Of a stretch of 64,000 nt of DNA, positions 60,001-64,000 are shown piece after piece; the first letter of the stretch is position 1; each line of letters starts with the position of its first letter. The position numbers were made by a program, and so were the translations under genes. The DNA lies in NCBI GenBank assembly GCA_911728455.2, contig OU452229.1:7864811-7928810 (forward strand). The letters run 5' to 3'. The stretch is from Marthasterias glacialis (lineage: Eukaryota; Echinodermata; Asteroidea; Forcipulatida; Asteriidae). Below the pieces are notes generated by a model. It saw only the letters and a program-made list of their open reading frames with translations, had not been told where the DNA came from and ran no database searches.

Positions 60001-61276
60001 TACACAACAATACCAATGACACACAAACAACATGAAGGAAATATAGATGTTGTGCAAAAGGGTACATAAACATGTACATGTATAATGTTCTAACATTATT
60101 TAAAGTTTTTTGATCAGCTTTATGTGTGAATTTCTTACTCTGACATAGAGCGTAATCTGAATCCAAAAGCAGCGTGCCTTAAGAGACGAGAAGAAGAGAA
60201 GGTTGAAGAGAGGAACATGGCTGGTGGGGGTGGACCACCAAGTACAGACTCCATCAACTCCCCTCCTGGTATGGGGTCTAGGTACATGCGTTTTAGGTTT
60301 TTCAAGATTGATGTGATTGTTGTTTGCTGTAATTTGTCTCGCTGTGAGCTATATACTGACTGTGCCTTTACAATCTCTAAAAAAGAACACCCAAGCTTAC
60401 ATACCATAACTGAAAAATTCAATATGAAATGTAAACATGTGTAGAATCGAGATTAATTCCATATTCCTTTGACTTTAAACAATTCGTTTTTAACAGAAAC
60501 AAATTTAAACCCTGTCAAATTCTATGATAATCCAAGAAAGTTTTGTGGGGTTTTGCATAAGGCTGTGCAAATAGTGAAATTCATGGTCAGGTTAATCGCC
60601 AGCCAACTAAAGGCGACTATCCAGATATCCATGGATAGTTGCTGTATTTTTGTAGTCTTTTTCTAAATAACAAAAACACATTTTGTACAAGAAATAAGAT
60701 ATTACTGTAGTATACAAAAGCAGTTTCGATGTTGAAATTTAACTATGACAAATCAAAATACATGAAATGTTGGAGAGAAAAAGTAAAAATAAATTGAAGA
60801 AAGAAAAAAAAACTAGTTGTCCAGCCACTGCCATTGACCAGATTGCGTGGAGAAACCCAACAATGCATTCCTGTGCTTTTTCTATGCATGGCCCGAAAGA
60901 TCTTCGATGGGAACAACTCTCAAAAATCGAAATCTCAAAACTCTGTCCTGGAAATCACAACAAAATAAACAGTTAACCATTGTTAACTGATTGCCAAATT
61001 TAAAATTGGAGTACATGCAATTGTCAAATGATTACTTGGTTAGATAACTACAGTCCAGTCAACTGTTGTGATGATGTGAGCATTTCGTATATATGTTATG
61101 AAAAATGACCTTCATCAGGCAATGTTAGTAACCAGAGGCCTAATCAAAATCATCAAATTAAAAAGTGAGTATTTTGAATAAACCAAAACTTGTTGAATTC
61201 TTTCAGCTGGAGCCCAAGTTATATGTCCCAATCTCCTGGCTCAGCATGCAACCTTCGACAACCAGCCAGCTTATGA
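8883..61276 (+). CDS. TCF4/12: E-protein (class I bHLH) transcription factor gene, 3' part, 11 exons
   Basis: Joined in-phase exons encode about 501 residues of an E-protein, the ubiquitous partner that heterodimerises in the nucleus with tissue-specific bHLH factors and binds E-boxes (CANNTG). In order the product shows a Ser/Pro/Thr-rich part with the DPWSS motif, the conserved [22 protein letters not shown] block of the second activation region, an ESLHSL-type/[13 protein letters not shown] helix segment, a Lys/Ser-rich linker, an acidic GEDSEED stretch, the bHLH ([20 protein letters not shown]), the invariant [19 protein letters not shown] segment, and a C-terminus ending in ASL. All junctions except one donor are plain GT-AG. 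The first codon is split (phase 1), so upstream exons lie outside the window. Vertebrates have three paralogues (TCF3, TCF4, TCF12). This looks like the single invertebrate orthologue, so the symbol is approximate. Confidence 0.95.
9102..9248. mobile_element. Short foldback MITE in intron
   Basis: About 145 bp bounded by inverted ends GCTGGTTTATAGT (left) and ACTACAAACCAGC (right), one mismatch in 13. It is non-coding and fills the middle of the 457-bp intron 9041-9497. Confidence 0.65.
9498..9675 (+). CDS. TCF4/12: E-protein exon, Ser/Thr-rich ([11 protein letters not shown])
   Basis: The acceptor is TTTTGACAG and the donor is A|GTAAGT, phase 0 to 1. The product includes [17 protein letters not shown] and [10 protein letters not shown], the counterparts of the vertebrate SLPPMSTFHR and PPINGSDSIL segments. 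It is a low-complexity transactivation region. Confidence 0.93.
9921..10480 (-). mobile_element. TTAA-type MITE, complete copy 3
   Basis: It is flanked by TTAA at 9921-9924 and 10477-10480, with inverted ends CCAGTTGG.../...CAACTGG. The core (ATTCCAGACCTTTTTCCTTT, CCAGTCTTGGTTCTGGATTT) is the reverse complement of the left-to-right order in the 31.6-kb copy. Confidence 0.8.
10516..10561 (+). pseudogene. Partial duplicate of the 9498 exon start
   Basis: The segment (AGGGCTATG.., CAGTCATGTGCATAGTCAT, ACTGTGTCTCCAAAT) closely matches the first 60 bp of the exon at 9498 (GGCTATGGT..CAGTCATGTCCATAGTCACACTATGTCTCCCAAT), with an internal deletion of about 12-15 bp. It looks like a partial exon duplication. 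Downstream it meets stop codons and no clear donor, so it is scored as non-functional. Confidence 0.6.
11137..11219 (+). CDS. TCF4/12: E-protein exon, [13 protein letters not shown]
   Basis: The acceptor is GTGAAG (weak pyrimidine tract) and the donor is TCG|GTAAGT, phase 1 to 0. It encodes [13 protein letters not shown] followed by [14 protein letters not shown], nearly identical to the invariant vertebrate SSQTGDALGKALAS stretch. A 19.9-kb intron follows. Confidence 0.95.
12646..13021 (+). mobile_element. MITE family B, copy 1
   Basis: Left end AAAGGCAGGGGATATTTTTG, then ATAAATGACCATAAAAACTT, AACATTGTGAGAAACGACTC, GAGAAAGAGGTAATTTCTCG and GAAAAACATGCAGTTTCA; right end CCAAATACCTAAGGTGTACC. 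The ends are imperfect inverted repeats (GGTAAC/ATACC). The 133-aa minus-strand ORF within it is incidental. Confidence 0.8.
13276..13445 (+). mobile_element. MITE family K, truncated copy 1
   Basis: ACACCCAAGTAGATCCTTGT, AATCAAACCATTACATG and CATAAACCATGCATTTT match the complete copy at 14496-14785. The 3' part is replaced by the GAGTC-rich repeat. Confidence 0.65.
13450..13528. repeat. GAGTC-rich short tandem repeat
   Basis: Repeated GAGTC words occur (TAGTCGAGTC, CCGAGTCTCGAGTC, GAGTCAGAGTCTGAGTCATGAGTC) in a degenerate array of about 80 bp. Confidence 0.7.
13602..13624. repeat. Poly-A tract
   Basis: An uninterrupted A run of more than 20 bases, possibly the tail of a retroposed element. 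Confidence 0.8.
13800..14281 (+). mobile_element. TTAA-type MITE, left-truncated copy 4
   Basis: It contains AAGGCTGGAATCCATTGAGC, AAAGGTCTGGAATTGACTG and ACACAATAACCCCTGCATAA, and ends TTAACTGG followed by TTAA (14278-14281). The left terminus is not clear. Confidence 0.75.
14496..14785 (+). mobile_element. MITE family K, complete copy 2
   Basis: Terminal inverted repeats of about 37 bp: left AACACCTAAGTAGATTCTTG then ATTGGAGGAT; right ATCCTCCAATCAAATGACAA then TACTTGGATGTT. About 290 bp, non-coding. Confidence 0.78.
14960..15140 (+). mobile_element. TTAA-type MITE fragment (copy 5)
   Basis: GAGATTACACAACAACTCCC, GAGCATGAATTCCAG and AAACAAAGCGCAGCACGGT correspond to 31930-32040 of the complete copy. 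Confidence 0.6.
15680..16065 (+). repeat. Candidate dispersed retroelement 3' fragment
   Basis: The landmarks GCAGCAGCATTTTGGGTGTG, AGAGGGCATTGTCATTATCT and GATGTGATCAAAGCATGTAC resemble a fragment I remember as common in marine animal genomes. The recognition is from memory and the class is uncertain. No intact ORF is present. Confidence 0.35.
17238..17345 (+). repeat. SINE-like element C, fragment (copy 3)
   Basis: TATATAGCACTTTGTAAGC, GGTGCTGTGGTGCAATTTGC and TTTACATGCAATGGTAAC fit the middle of element C (compare 24065-24185). Confidence 0.5.
17819..17968. mobile_element. Foldback (palindromic) MITE
   Basis: An almost perfect hairpin of about 150 bp. The left arm TCGATTTCACAAAACTTTTC is mirrored by the right arm TTTTGTGAAATCGGC. 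The inner part repeats ACTAGTCCTAAGTTAGGA/AACTTAGGACTAGTGC and GCAATGCTAAGAGATAGC on both arms. Confidence 0.88.
22627..22788 (+). CDS. TCF4/12: Alternative coding exon (internal first exon or cassette), Ala/His-rich
   Basis: This is an open segment of 54 codons starting at ATG (in-frame stop at 22615) and ending TGG|GTAAGA in phase 0, so it splices in frame to the IYSADHT exon at 31098. It reads [11 protein letters not shown], then YTMPGM, an Ala6 run, a HHHSH cluster and [10 protein letters not shown]. Two readings are possible. In one it is an alternative first exon with its own promoter, as vertebrate TCF4 and TCF12 have; YTMPGM recalls the MYCAY(T/P)VPGM start of those short isoforms. 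In the other it is a phase 0/0 cassette, using the acceptor CCCACATGCAG at 22646-22656 to give a 132-bp exon inserted between KALAS and IYSADHT. The ATG context is poor (T at -3), while the pyrimidine tract and a CTAAC branch-like motif near 22610 favour the cassette. Coding status is inferred from composition and phase. Confidence 0.6.
23940..24358. repeat. tRNA-derived SINE, long copy of element C
   Basis: On the + strand it starts AATAATAGTATGCAGTTCTT with CTTTATCACACTCG and CTCAAAGCGCTCAG. It ends with the reverse complement of a tRNA: CACGACCGGGACTCGAACCC (box B) and CACTCGGCCA (box A), so the minus strand carries TGGCCGAGTGGATAAG...GGGTTCGAGTCCCGGTCGTG. The tRNA-like part spans about 24272-24350 and resembles a Leu/Ser-type tRNA. 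It is the best preserved SINE in the window. Confidence 0.8.
25095..25400 (+). mobile_element. MITE family B, copy 2 (shortened)
   Basis: It shares AAAAACTTACTTGGTAAGGA, AACATAGTGAGAAACGACTC, GAAAAACATGCAGTTTCATG and TTCCAAATACCAAAGGATCC with the 12.6 and 33.2 kb copies. The left end is truncated. Confidence 0.78.
26401..26750. repeat. Tandem duplication, 2 x 175 bp
   Basis: The segment beginning AGTCTGTCTTCCTTGATTAA at 26401 is repeated from 26576 with about 90% identity by eye (TACCAACTATTTAGTTCATA, GAAGTTGGTGAGA, CATATCCCC, GACCATGATTACA in both). Confidence 0.9.
26762..26815. repeat. (ACATGT)-type simple repeat
   Basis: A run of palindromic TACATGTA words (GTACATGTACATACAGGTAC, TTGTACATGTATGTATGTAC). 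Confidence 0.8.
30125..30286. mobile_element. Hairpin module of element H, copy 1
   Basis: Perfect terminal inverted repeat CAAATATTGACTGCTT/AAGCAGTCAATATTTG (16 bp). The arms continue with GTGGCGTAGTAAAA/TTTTACTACGCCAC, AGTCACTC/GAGTGACT and GGTGATCC/GGATCACC around a GC-rich loop. The central GC content contrasts strongly with the AT-rich flanks. Confidence 0.88.
30289..30707. mobile_element. Element H body with TTATAACACCTC ends, copy 1
   Basis: Bounded by TTATAACACCTC and GAGGTGTTATAA in inverted orientation, directly after the hairpin module. The right part, CCAATCAACATAGAATCAAA then GAGGTGTTATAA, resembles 43658-43700, so the two loci are copies of one family. Confidence 0.72.
31098..31176 (+). 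CDS. TCF4/12: E-protein exon, [17 protein letters not shown]
   Basis: The acceptor is TTTTTCTAG and the donor is G|GTAAAG, phase 0 to 1. It encodes [20 protein letters not shown] followed by SPPPMSG, one of the most conserved E-protein segments (vertebrate [21 protein letters not shown]), in the second activation domain region. Confidence 0.96.
31583..32159 (+). mobile_element. TTAA-type MITE, complete copy 6
   Basis: TTAA at 31583-31586 and 32156-32159, left end CCACTCAGCACTGCAGC, right end CGTTAACTGG. The internal order is CTCAGAATGGCC, CACAAAGAAACCCTGACTAA, CCAAGGCTGGAATC, GGTCTGGAATCGGGGATTAC and GAGCATGAATTCCAGTACC. It is one of the reference copies for the family here. Confidence 0.85.
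33208..33612 (+). mobile_element. MITE family B, copy 3
   Basis: Left TAAAGGCAAGGGATACTTTT, right CCAAATACCAAAGGTATACA; the ends are inverted (ATACTTTTGGTAATT against CCAAAGGTATAC). Internal landmarks are as in the copy at 12.6 kb. Confidence 0.82.
35464..35488. repeat. Poly-T tract
   Basis: A T run of about two dozen bases. Confidence 0.8.
38099..38605 (+). mobile_element. TTAA-type MITE, complete copy 7
   Basis: Left TTAA then CCAGTTGCCGCCGGGATTCT; right CAGCCGGCACCAACTGG then TTAT (a decayed TTAA). The CCAGTTG.CGCCGG/CCGGC.CCAACTGG inverted ends are clearest in this copy. Confidence 0.87.
38998..39065 (+). CDS. TCF4/12: E-protein exon, [22 protein letters not shown]
   Basis: The acceptor is ACATACACAG and the donor is CTG|GTAAGT, phase 1 to 0. 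It corresponds to the vertebrate QWPR...SPSYENSLHSL segment. The next exon begins [12 protein letters not shown], so the pair gives the usual LHSLQSRMEE..LDDAI sequence of the E-protein form lacking the vertebrate-specific insert between these exons. Confidence 0.93.
40062..40270 (+). mobile_element. TTAA-type MITE fragment (copy 8)
   Basis: CCACTTACCGCCCAGAATTC, AAAGACAACAAATGTTC and TTTCGAGAAAATGTGGC match the left half of the family. Confidence 0.6.
40735..41540. repeat. 30-bp minisatellite, block 1 (about 27 units)
   Basis: Tandem 30-bp units recognisable by GGGGGCCAGTATTATACAG, with variants TATTGTACAG, CATGTGGGCC and GATTAGTATCATG. A run of about 8 units (around 40855-41070) recurs at a shift of 241 bp (to 41311), showing unequal exchange in multi-unit steps. 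A few units gain or lose one G, giving 31-bp units. Confidence 0.97.
41541..41650. mobile_element. Hairpin insert 1 in minisatellite
   Basis: ATGGACTGGCATTATTC on the left and GAATAATGCCAGTCCAT on the right form a perfect 17-bp inverted repeat around a loop with CGCACCCCGAGGGCCTGTGA. Array units resume directly on both sides. Confidence 0.88.
41651..42157. repeat. 30-bp minisatellite, block 2 (about 17 units)
   Basis: Regular 30-bp units with a characteristic variant order (TATAATACAG, three TATTGTACAG units, ACTAGTACCATG, ACTGGTGTCATG). Together with insert 1 it forms a 617-bp higher-order unit repeated immediately downstream. Confidence 0.96.
42158..42267. mobile_element. Hairpin insert 2 in minisatellite
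   Basis: It reads as identical to insert 1, exactly 617 bp away, so it arose by block duplication and not by a second insertion. Confidence 0.9.
42268..43312. repeat. 30-bp minisatellite, block 3 (about 35 units)
   Basis: The first part repeats block 2 unit for unit. From about 42780 the variant TATCATACAG dominates, with a 90-bp (3-unit) sub-period marked by ATTGGGGCC at 42899, 42989 and 43079. Confidence 0.96.
43313..43700. mobile_element. Element H copy 2: hairpin plus body, inside the minisatellite
   Basis: The hairpin (GGATTGGCATTATTTGGGCA...GAATAATGCCAGTCCAT) is followed by TTATAACACACCTC at 43427 and, inverted, GAGAGGTGTGCTATAAT at 43684-43700. A minisatellite unit (ACAGACTAGTATCATGTGGG) resumes at once. 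The order hairpin-TTATAACAC..body matches 30125-30707. Confidence 0.8.
43701..43835. repeat. Degenerate tail of the minisatellite
   Basis: Diverged unit pieces (GGCCAGTATAATTGATACAG, GTATTATACAGGCCAGTATC, AAGGCCAGTATTATACAGTC) continue beyond element H and then fade out. Confidence 0.75.
44663..44851 (+). CDS. TCF4/12: E-protein exon, [19 protein letters not shown]
   Basis: The acceptor is TGTTTATTTCAG and the donor is ATG|GTAAGT, phase 0/0, 63 codons. [19 protein letters not shown] matches vertebrate [22 protein letters not shown], an amphipathic helix. It is followed by a Pro/Gly/His-rich stretch ending IDSHM. Being phase 0/0, the exon can be skipped without a frameshift. Confidence 0.95.
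47170..47982 (+). mobile_element. TTAA-type MITE, copy 9, expanded
   Basis: TTAA at 47170-47173 and 47979-47982, left CTACTTAGCGCCAGGATT, right CCAGCGTTTTAACTGG. It is about 250 bp longer than its relatives because of an internal insertion around 47505-47700 that includes a GGTAAT simple repeat. Confidence 0.8.
47565..47625. repeat. GGTTAGGG / GGTAAT simple repeat
   Basis: GGGTTAGGGTTAGGGG (two telomere-like units) runs into repeated GGTAATGGTTAT. It lies inside the expanded MITE. Confidence 0.85.
49099..49191 (+). CDS. Possible alternative first exon, Tyr/His-rich
   Basis: This is a 31-codon open stretch from ATG (A at -3, in-frame stop just upstream at 49093) to TGG|GTAAAA in phase 0. It would splice in frame to the SGSPSVERN exon at 54948. 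The product begins [12 protein letters not shown] and ends [10 protein letters not shown]. It shares three properties with the 22.6-kb segment: a start codon close to an upstream stop, a phase-0 donor on a Trp codon, and an aromatic/His/Pro-rich composition. No acceptor in the right phase exists inside it, so only a first-exon reading works. Short intronic ORFs ending at a GT can arise by chance, so this is a weak call. Confidence 0.28.
50871..50950. repeat. Perfect tandem duplication, 2 x 40 bp
   Basis: TAATGAATTGATATCCAGAA and the following 20 bases at 50871 are repeated exactly from 50911. Confidence 0.95.
52300..52440. repeat. T/G-rich low-complexity tract
   Basis: Runs of TTTTG, four GCTT units, then long T and G homopolymers. 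The 91-aa Phe/Leu-rich ORF over it is an artefact. Confidence 0.9.
52980..53510 (-). pseudogene. Retroelement-like (non-LTR type) coding remnant
   Basis: The minus strand reads, in broken frames, [20 protein letters not shown] followed by [13 protein letters not shown] and GYN. This resembles the ELTVPFExNxxxAHxxKxxKYxxLxxDLxxxGY segment found C-terminal to the reverse transcriptase in many animal retroelements. Upstream on the same strand are [20 protein letters not shown] and NKALLLYQ. Frameshifts and stops show it is dead. The assignment is from remembered motif similarity. Confidence 0.55.
54430..54560. repeat. TTTA/ATGT simple repeat and poly-T
   Basis: TATTTATTTA-like repeats are followed by a T run of about 20 and ATTATTATAATTATTATT. 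Confidence 0.85.
54948..55032 (+). CDS. TCF4/12: E-protein exon, SGSPSVERN
   Basis: The acceptor is TTTGATTACAG and the donor is G|GTAAGA, phase 0 to 1. It encodes [20 protein letters not shown] followed by SQTQQPFN, a Ser/Pro/Gln-rich linker between the helix exon and the basic linker. It is recognised by phase continuity more than by family conservation. Confidence 0.88.
55033..55824 (+). other. Intron (0.8 kb)
   Basis: AT-rich with no recognisable repeat or coding feature. It ends in a normal pyrimidine-containing acceptor. Confidence 0.8.
55825..56035 (+). CDS. TCF4/12: E-protein exon, Lys/Ser/Thr-rich linker before bHLH
   Basis: The acceptor is TTGTTGCAG and the exon starts in phase 1. 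It encodes a Lys-rich linker ([20 protein letters not shown]...ATKSKK) that could carry a nuclear localisation signal, although none was tested. The bHLH exon starts in phase 2, which requires the donor CA|GTACGA at 56036. This donor is weaker than every other donor in the gene. GA|GTTGAG at 56045 is the other phase-2 choice and is a poorer match to consensus. Reading through gives only a few more codons ([12 protein letters not shown]) before TAG at 56073. The exon is secure; its 3' end is less so. Confidence 0.85.
56036..56818 (+). other. Intron (0.8 kb) with SINE fragment
   Basis: It contains a tRNA-derived fragment at 56281-56430 and otherwise unremarkable sequence. Its donor is the only weak one in the gene. 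Confidence 0.7.
56281..56430. repeat. tRNA-derived SINE D, copy 1
   Basis: GCATCAGGGATAAAGAATGT and CAAGCACTGTACACTCAGTG are shared with 61935-62075. It ends with GGGATTTGAACCCACAACCC, the reverse complement of a tRNA T-arm/box B, so the minus strand is the tRNA-like sense. Confidence 0.65.
56819..57072 (+). CDS. TCF4/12: E-protein bHLH exon
   Basis: The acceptor is TGTATTAG, the exon starts in phase 2, and the donor is G|GTAAAG in phase 1. An acidic run [15 protein letters not shown] precedes the basic region [19 protein letters not shown], with the E-box-contacting Glu in NARER, then helix 1 ([11 protein letters not shown]), the loop with [14 protein letters not shown], and helix 2 ([15 protein letters not shown]). 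Family residues are kept except for small changes (vertebrate ERRMANN is ERRHANN here; MVQLHL is MTCIHL). Only one such exon is seen, unlike vertebrate TCF3, which has two mutually exclusive bHLH exons (E12/E47). Confidence 0.98.
57121..57705 (-). mobile_element. TTAA-type MITE, complete copy 10
   Basis: TTAA at 57121-57124 and 57702-57705, left CCAGTTTTGCCCCGGA, right GGCGTCAACTGA. The core (CCCCGATTACAGACCTTTGT, GTCAGGGTTTCTTT) is in reverse orientation relative to the 31.6-kb copy. Confidence 0.85.
58160..58745 (+). repeat. Dispersed repeat (paired with 5.4-6.2 kb and 2.0 kb)
   Basis: Collinear with 5400-5870 (CTCATGCC, ACACTAGTAATTTGGAG, GGAACCAGACCACAGAGTTG, GTGTTTTCCCC). It continues with the GTTGGCATGAAAATCAAT segment seen at 2063. 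Confidence 0.65.
59034..59587. mobile_element. Long terminal-inverted-repeat element
   Basis: About 160-180 bp arms in inverted orientation: left ATATTCCTCATAAATCCGTC, ATTTTCGGGAAATA and CAGCTCTCAACGTTAAA; right TTTAACATTGAGAGCTGAAA, TATTTCCCGAAAATGACGGA and TTTATGAGGAATAT. The outer parts (CTTACAG/CTGTAAG, AACTTC/CTTCTT) also pair. The unique centre (about 59225-59390) encodes no recognised protein. Confidence 0.85.
60149..60281 (+). CDS. TCF4/12: E-protein exon, [19 protein letters not shown]
   Basis: The acceptor is CTCTGACATAG (phase 1) and the donor is AG|GTACAT (phase 2). [20 protein letters not shown] is the diagnostic E-protein segment C-terminal to helix 2, which extends the dimer interface. 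A Gly/Pro-rich tail follows ([20 protein letters not shown]). If the donor is not used, the frame stays open to a TAG at about 60441, giving an unrelated tail; no support for that form is seen. Confidence 0.95.
60282..61206 (+). other. Intron (0.9 kb)
   Basis: AT-rich. The frame stays open from the preceding exon to about 60441, but the Ser/Pro-rich exon at 61207 continues the E-protein better. No repeats recognised. Confidence 0.75.
61207..61276 (+). CDS. TCF4/12: E-protein terminal coding exon
   Basis: The acceptor is AATTCTTTCAG. The exon completes a split Ser codon and encodes [18 protein letters not shown] followed by PASL, then TGA at 61274-61276. Its phase fits the previous donor. The sequence is Ser/Pro-rich, as in other E-protein C-termini, but is not itself diagnostic. 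Confidence 0.82.
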
Positions 61277-61920
61277 GATCCATAACATCAAGTATGTAAC
61301 AAGTAATATTTGATTTATCCAACCTCACAAAATATGAGCTAAAATTTAGCCATCAGTGTCAGTTGCTGAATTTTATATTATTGTGTTTGTCCATGATTTT
61401 AAATCGGGTAAAAACCTATATTTTTACTTTAATTTGTGAAAGGTACACATGTAGTTTGTTTGTTTTTGTTGTTTTTTTATAAAAGTAAATTCAAGTTTAA
61501 AGTGGGACTCAAGTTATTGCTATTTGTGACAAGTTATTGCATTTTAATGGCCTATTAGACATCACAGATACCAAAAATAACTTTATTTCACTTAAATAAC
61601 TGCAATGTTTCATGGAGCTTTTTCAGCCGAACTCAAAAATTGCATCATCTGTTTATGTATGCAAATGATATGCACATGACCCCAAAATGTCATCAAACAG
61701 CAAGATCACTATCATGCACACGCAGACACGTGTGAACAAGCCGATGTACAAGTACAAATCTAGTACTACGTAAGCTTCTTGCTTCTTTGACACTGCAATA
61801 TTTACATTTATTTATTTACAAGCCAAGTTAAGAATGCTGTGTAAGAAAACTTGCAAGCTGTTGATAATAACATTTACTGCTAAAGCGGATAGAATAAAAA
61901 CTAGAAATGATTTAATTTTC
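61277..61920 (+). promoter_or_regulatory. Likely 3' UTR with candidate poly(A) signal
   Basis: Non-coding sequence follows the TGA. The first good AATAAA hexamer found is at 61893-61898. The actual cleavage site cannot be read, and a later AATAAA occurs near 63030. The dispersed repeat copy at 61495-61620 would lie inside this UTR. Confidence 0.4.
61495..61620 (+). repeat. Dispersed repeat J, copy 2
   Basis: Reverse-complement match of 6005-6125 (GCTATTTGTGACAAGT, TTGCATTTTAATGGCC, GACATCACAGATACC). Confidence 0.7.
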
Positions 61921-61934
61921 GATGAGAGTTGAAT

Positions 61935-62075
61935 TTGCATCCGGGATAAAAAATATTGTTTGAGTTTAATTCAATTCAATTCAATTTATTTATTCATCAT
62001 GTTACGTACATGAGATTTACTACCCACACATTGTTGTAGGTCAAGCACTGTTTACTCAGTACTTGCCAAAGTAGT
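61935..62075. repeat. SINE D, copy 2 (partial)
   Basis: GCATCCGGGATAAAAAATAT and CAAGCACTGTTTACTCAGTA match 56281-56365. An AATTC repeat lies between these landmarks, and the tRNA-like end is missing. Confidence 0.55.
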
Positions 62076-64000
62076 TAACTTATGCTTGAAAGCTCCTAAA
62101 ACAAACTGAATTCCCATTACTCGTCAATGCTTGTTCTTGAAATACGATTGAAATGCCAGTTTCAAAAAAATCCCTCATTGGTTAATCTGCTTTTGCTATT
62201 TACATGTATGAAAAGTCCCCATGGCTTATTAGGTAGGCCTATCAGGTAAGCCTGTAAGTTTATGACTTTATGTTGCTCACTTAATGACCAAAATACATTA
62301 ACAGTGATACAAAGTAGTTTATGTTTCACTGGAGCTGTTTAACAAATCTAGCCAGTCACAGACATAGTCTAAGAGCTAGCTTAGATTTGTTTGACATGAG
62401 AGCTATGAAAGTTTTAACTGGTTGGTGGGGTACAGGTAACCAGTACAATGGATCAAACGCTGCATTTTCCATGAGGTTTCAGCTTTGTAGCCTTCACATC
62501 AAATACTTCTTCTTGCGCATGAGACAGCAGGTTTGGTGTCGGGGGTTACATCAAATAAATGTGGAACCGGTAAGGGGGGGGGGTCAAATGAGGGGTCAAA
62601 TTGGTGATTTTGGGGCAGTTTTCATTAATTCAAGAAAGACTATACACTAATAATGCCATAGTTTCTGCCTGTACTGATGTAACCTACCAAATTCTTCATT
62701 TCAGATAGAGGTTTTGTTGGTATTTTATGTGTATCATAATGATGGTCTGTTTGGCAGTTATCAGGTCAGGAAAACTGTTCATGCATAACCTTTGACCATA
62801 TATGATCGCACAATATGGTGTGGATATCAGCCTTGTGGGCACCAAGTCAAATCAAAGTGAATTTGGGGGTAATTAAGAAGGCCCCACTGCCCCACCCACC
62901 ACTGACAGCACTTAAGACAAGGGTTTCTGTGGTCAGGTAGGCTACCTGTACCCCACCAACTAGTCAGAGCTGATGTAGCTCGAATGTCACATAAATCTCA
63001 GCTAGCTCTTGGACTAACTGCTAATCTTGAATAAACATTACCATAATTCTTTCTGAAGTGGTTAAGGCATCTGGGAATGGAGTAGCCTTATTCACATGGA
63101 TCATTTGCAAATGAGTAATATTGTTTGTTTTTTTTAGTTCCAGATAATCACCTAAAACAACCTCATCAGAGATATCAAACATCATGATAAAGACCACAAT
63201 GATTGCCATGGAAACAACATTATCTTCTTTGGATTTCTTGGAGATAATACAGCAACAATTAGAAGGTCTAGCCTTTATACCAGTTTACTTTACAACATTA
63301 ACGTCAACAATTCAAAACACACTTGTGCTTCACTAAAGCTATGCGATATGTTGTTTTTGTCTTTTACAAACCATATTCTGTTGTGAATTTTGAAGAGTAA
63401 TGTTAGATACAGAGGATGATTAAAGGTATAATGTTTACCTTGTGTAAGACTTGAAAGTAGGATGTTGGTGGGCTTATTGCAATCAACTAAACCTGAACCA
63501 TGACTGACGTAAAAATGCTGCATCAATTATTCTTTTTTTTTTCAGCTATGTAGCCATTACATGGCTTATGTATGTCAAATCACTGGATAGACCTTGCCAA
63601 ATTGTATTCATCACCCACTGTTAACTCCTTACTGTCCTTCTCATTGTGTTGGAAATCTCTTAACGGCCTTGTTGGGGATTTGGAAAATCATCCATTGACG
63701 TCAAGGTGGTTTATGTTTGAAAACATTATTGCAGAAAGTATTGGAGATTGCATAACACACCTTCAAGTGTTGAAAACCACAAATTGTCAAATAATATTTT
63801 GATATCCTCACTGTAAATGAGTCAAATGACAATGTCAAACTTAATGTGAATGGTAGATGATGGTTGCCAGCTATCCTCATTTAACTCCAATTTGTATTTC
63901 TTGGTAAGTTACTGTGCTGTTTTGCTACATTACATGCTTGTATAGTAACTAAAGGTTTATCTCATTACTTTCAAGAGGTAAAGTTGTCATTCAAACGCTA
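62076..64000. other. 3' flank, nothing recognised
   Basis: No exon, RNA gene or repeat family could be identified. The ORFs at 62321-62650 and 63572-63802 have no resemblance to known proteins. Part of this could still be 3' UTR if the poly(A) signal near 63030 is used. Confidence 0.5.

Larger units (their letters stand above)
57073..60148 (+). other. Intron (3.1 kb) after the bHLH exon
   Basis: It holds a complete TTAA MITE only 48 bp after the donor, the dispersed repeat paired with 5.4-6.2 kb, and a long-TIR element at 59.03-59.59 kb. No second bHLH exon is present. Confidence 0.8.

Noticed and set aside
60282..60444. Readthrough C-terminus after the [10 protein letters not shown] exon
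   Set aside because: A GT donor at 60282 and a phase-matched Ser/Pro-rich terminal exon at 61207 explain the gene better. The readthrough peptide has no E-protein character.

Overview
The window is eukaryotic genomic DNA: AT-rich, intron-dominated and packed with dispersed repeats. There are no bacterial operons. It carries most of one protein-coding gene on the + strand, an E-protein (class I bHLH) transcription factor of the TCF3/TCF4/TCF12/Daughterless family. A single E-protein locus of this form, together with the repeat types seen, suggests a marine invertebrate deuterostome, most likely an echinoderm. The taxon is inference. No marker gene here fixes it.

Gene layout. Eleven constitutive coding exons can be read with matching splice phases: 8883-9040, 9498-9675, 11137-11219, 31098-31176, 38998-39065, 44663-44851, 54948-55032, 55825-56035, 56819-57072 (the bHLH exon), 60149-60281 and 61207-61276 (stop codon TGA). 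Joined, they give about 501 residues, from the middle of the protein to its C-terminus. The N-terminal exons with the first activation domain lie upstream of the window. Only one bHLH exon is present. Two further open segments look like alternative coding exons that splice in phase into the C-terminal half: 22627-22788 (Ala/His-rich) and, less certainly, 49099-49191 (Tyr/His-rich). They suggest internally initiated short isoforms, or for the first one a cassette exon.

The rest is intron and 3' flank, largely made of mobile-element debris. A TTAA-flanked, piggyBac-like MITE family has about ten copies. A second MITE family of about 400 bp has three copies. There are several foldback MITEs, tRNA-derived SINE copies, a Tc1-like transposase scrap, and a reverse-transcriptase-element scrap on the minus strand.

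The most striking structure is a 30-bp minisatellite of about 80 units at 40735-43312. It shows several levels of higher-order duplication and is interrupted three times by a hairpin module. The same module occurs at 30.1 kb as part of a dispersed transposon-like element. The long ORFs on both strands of this array are artefacts of a stop-free 30-bp period.
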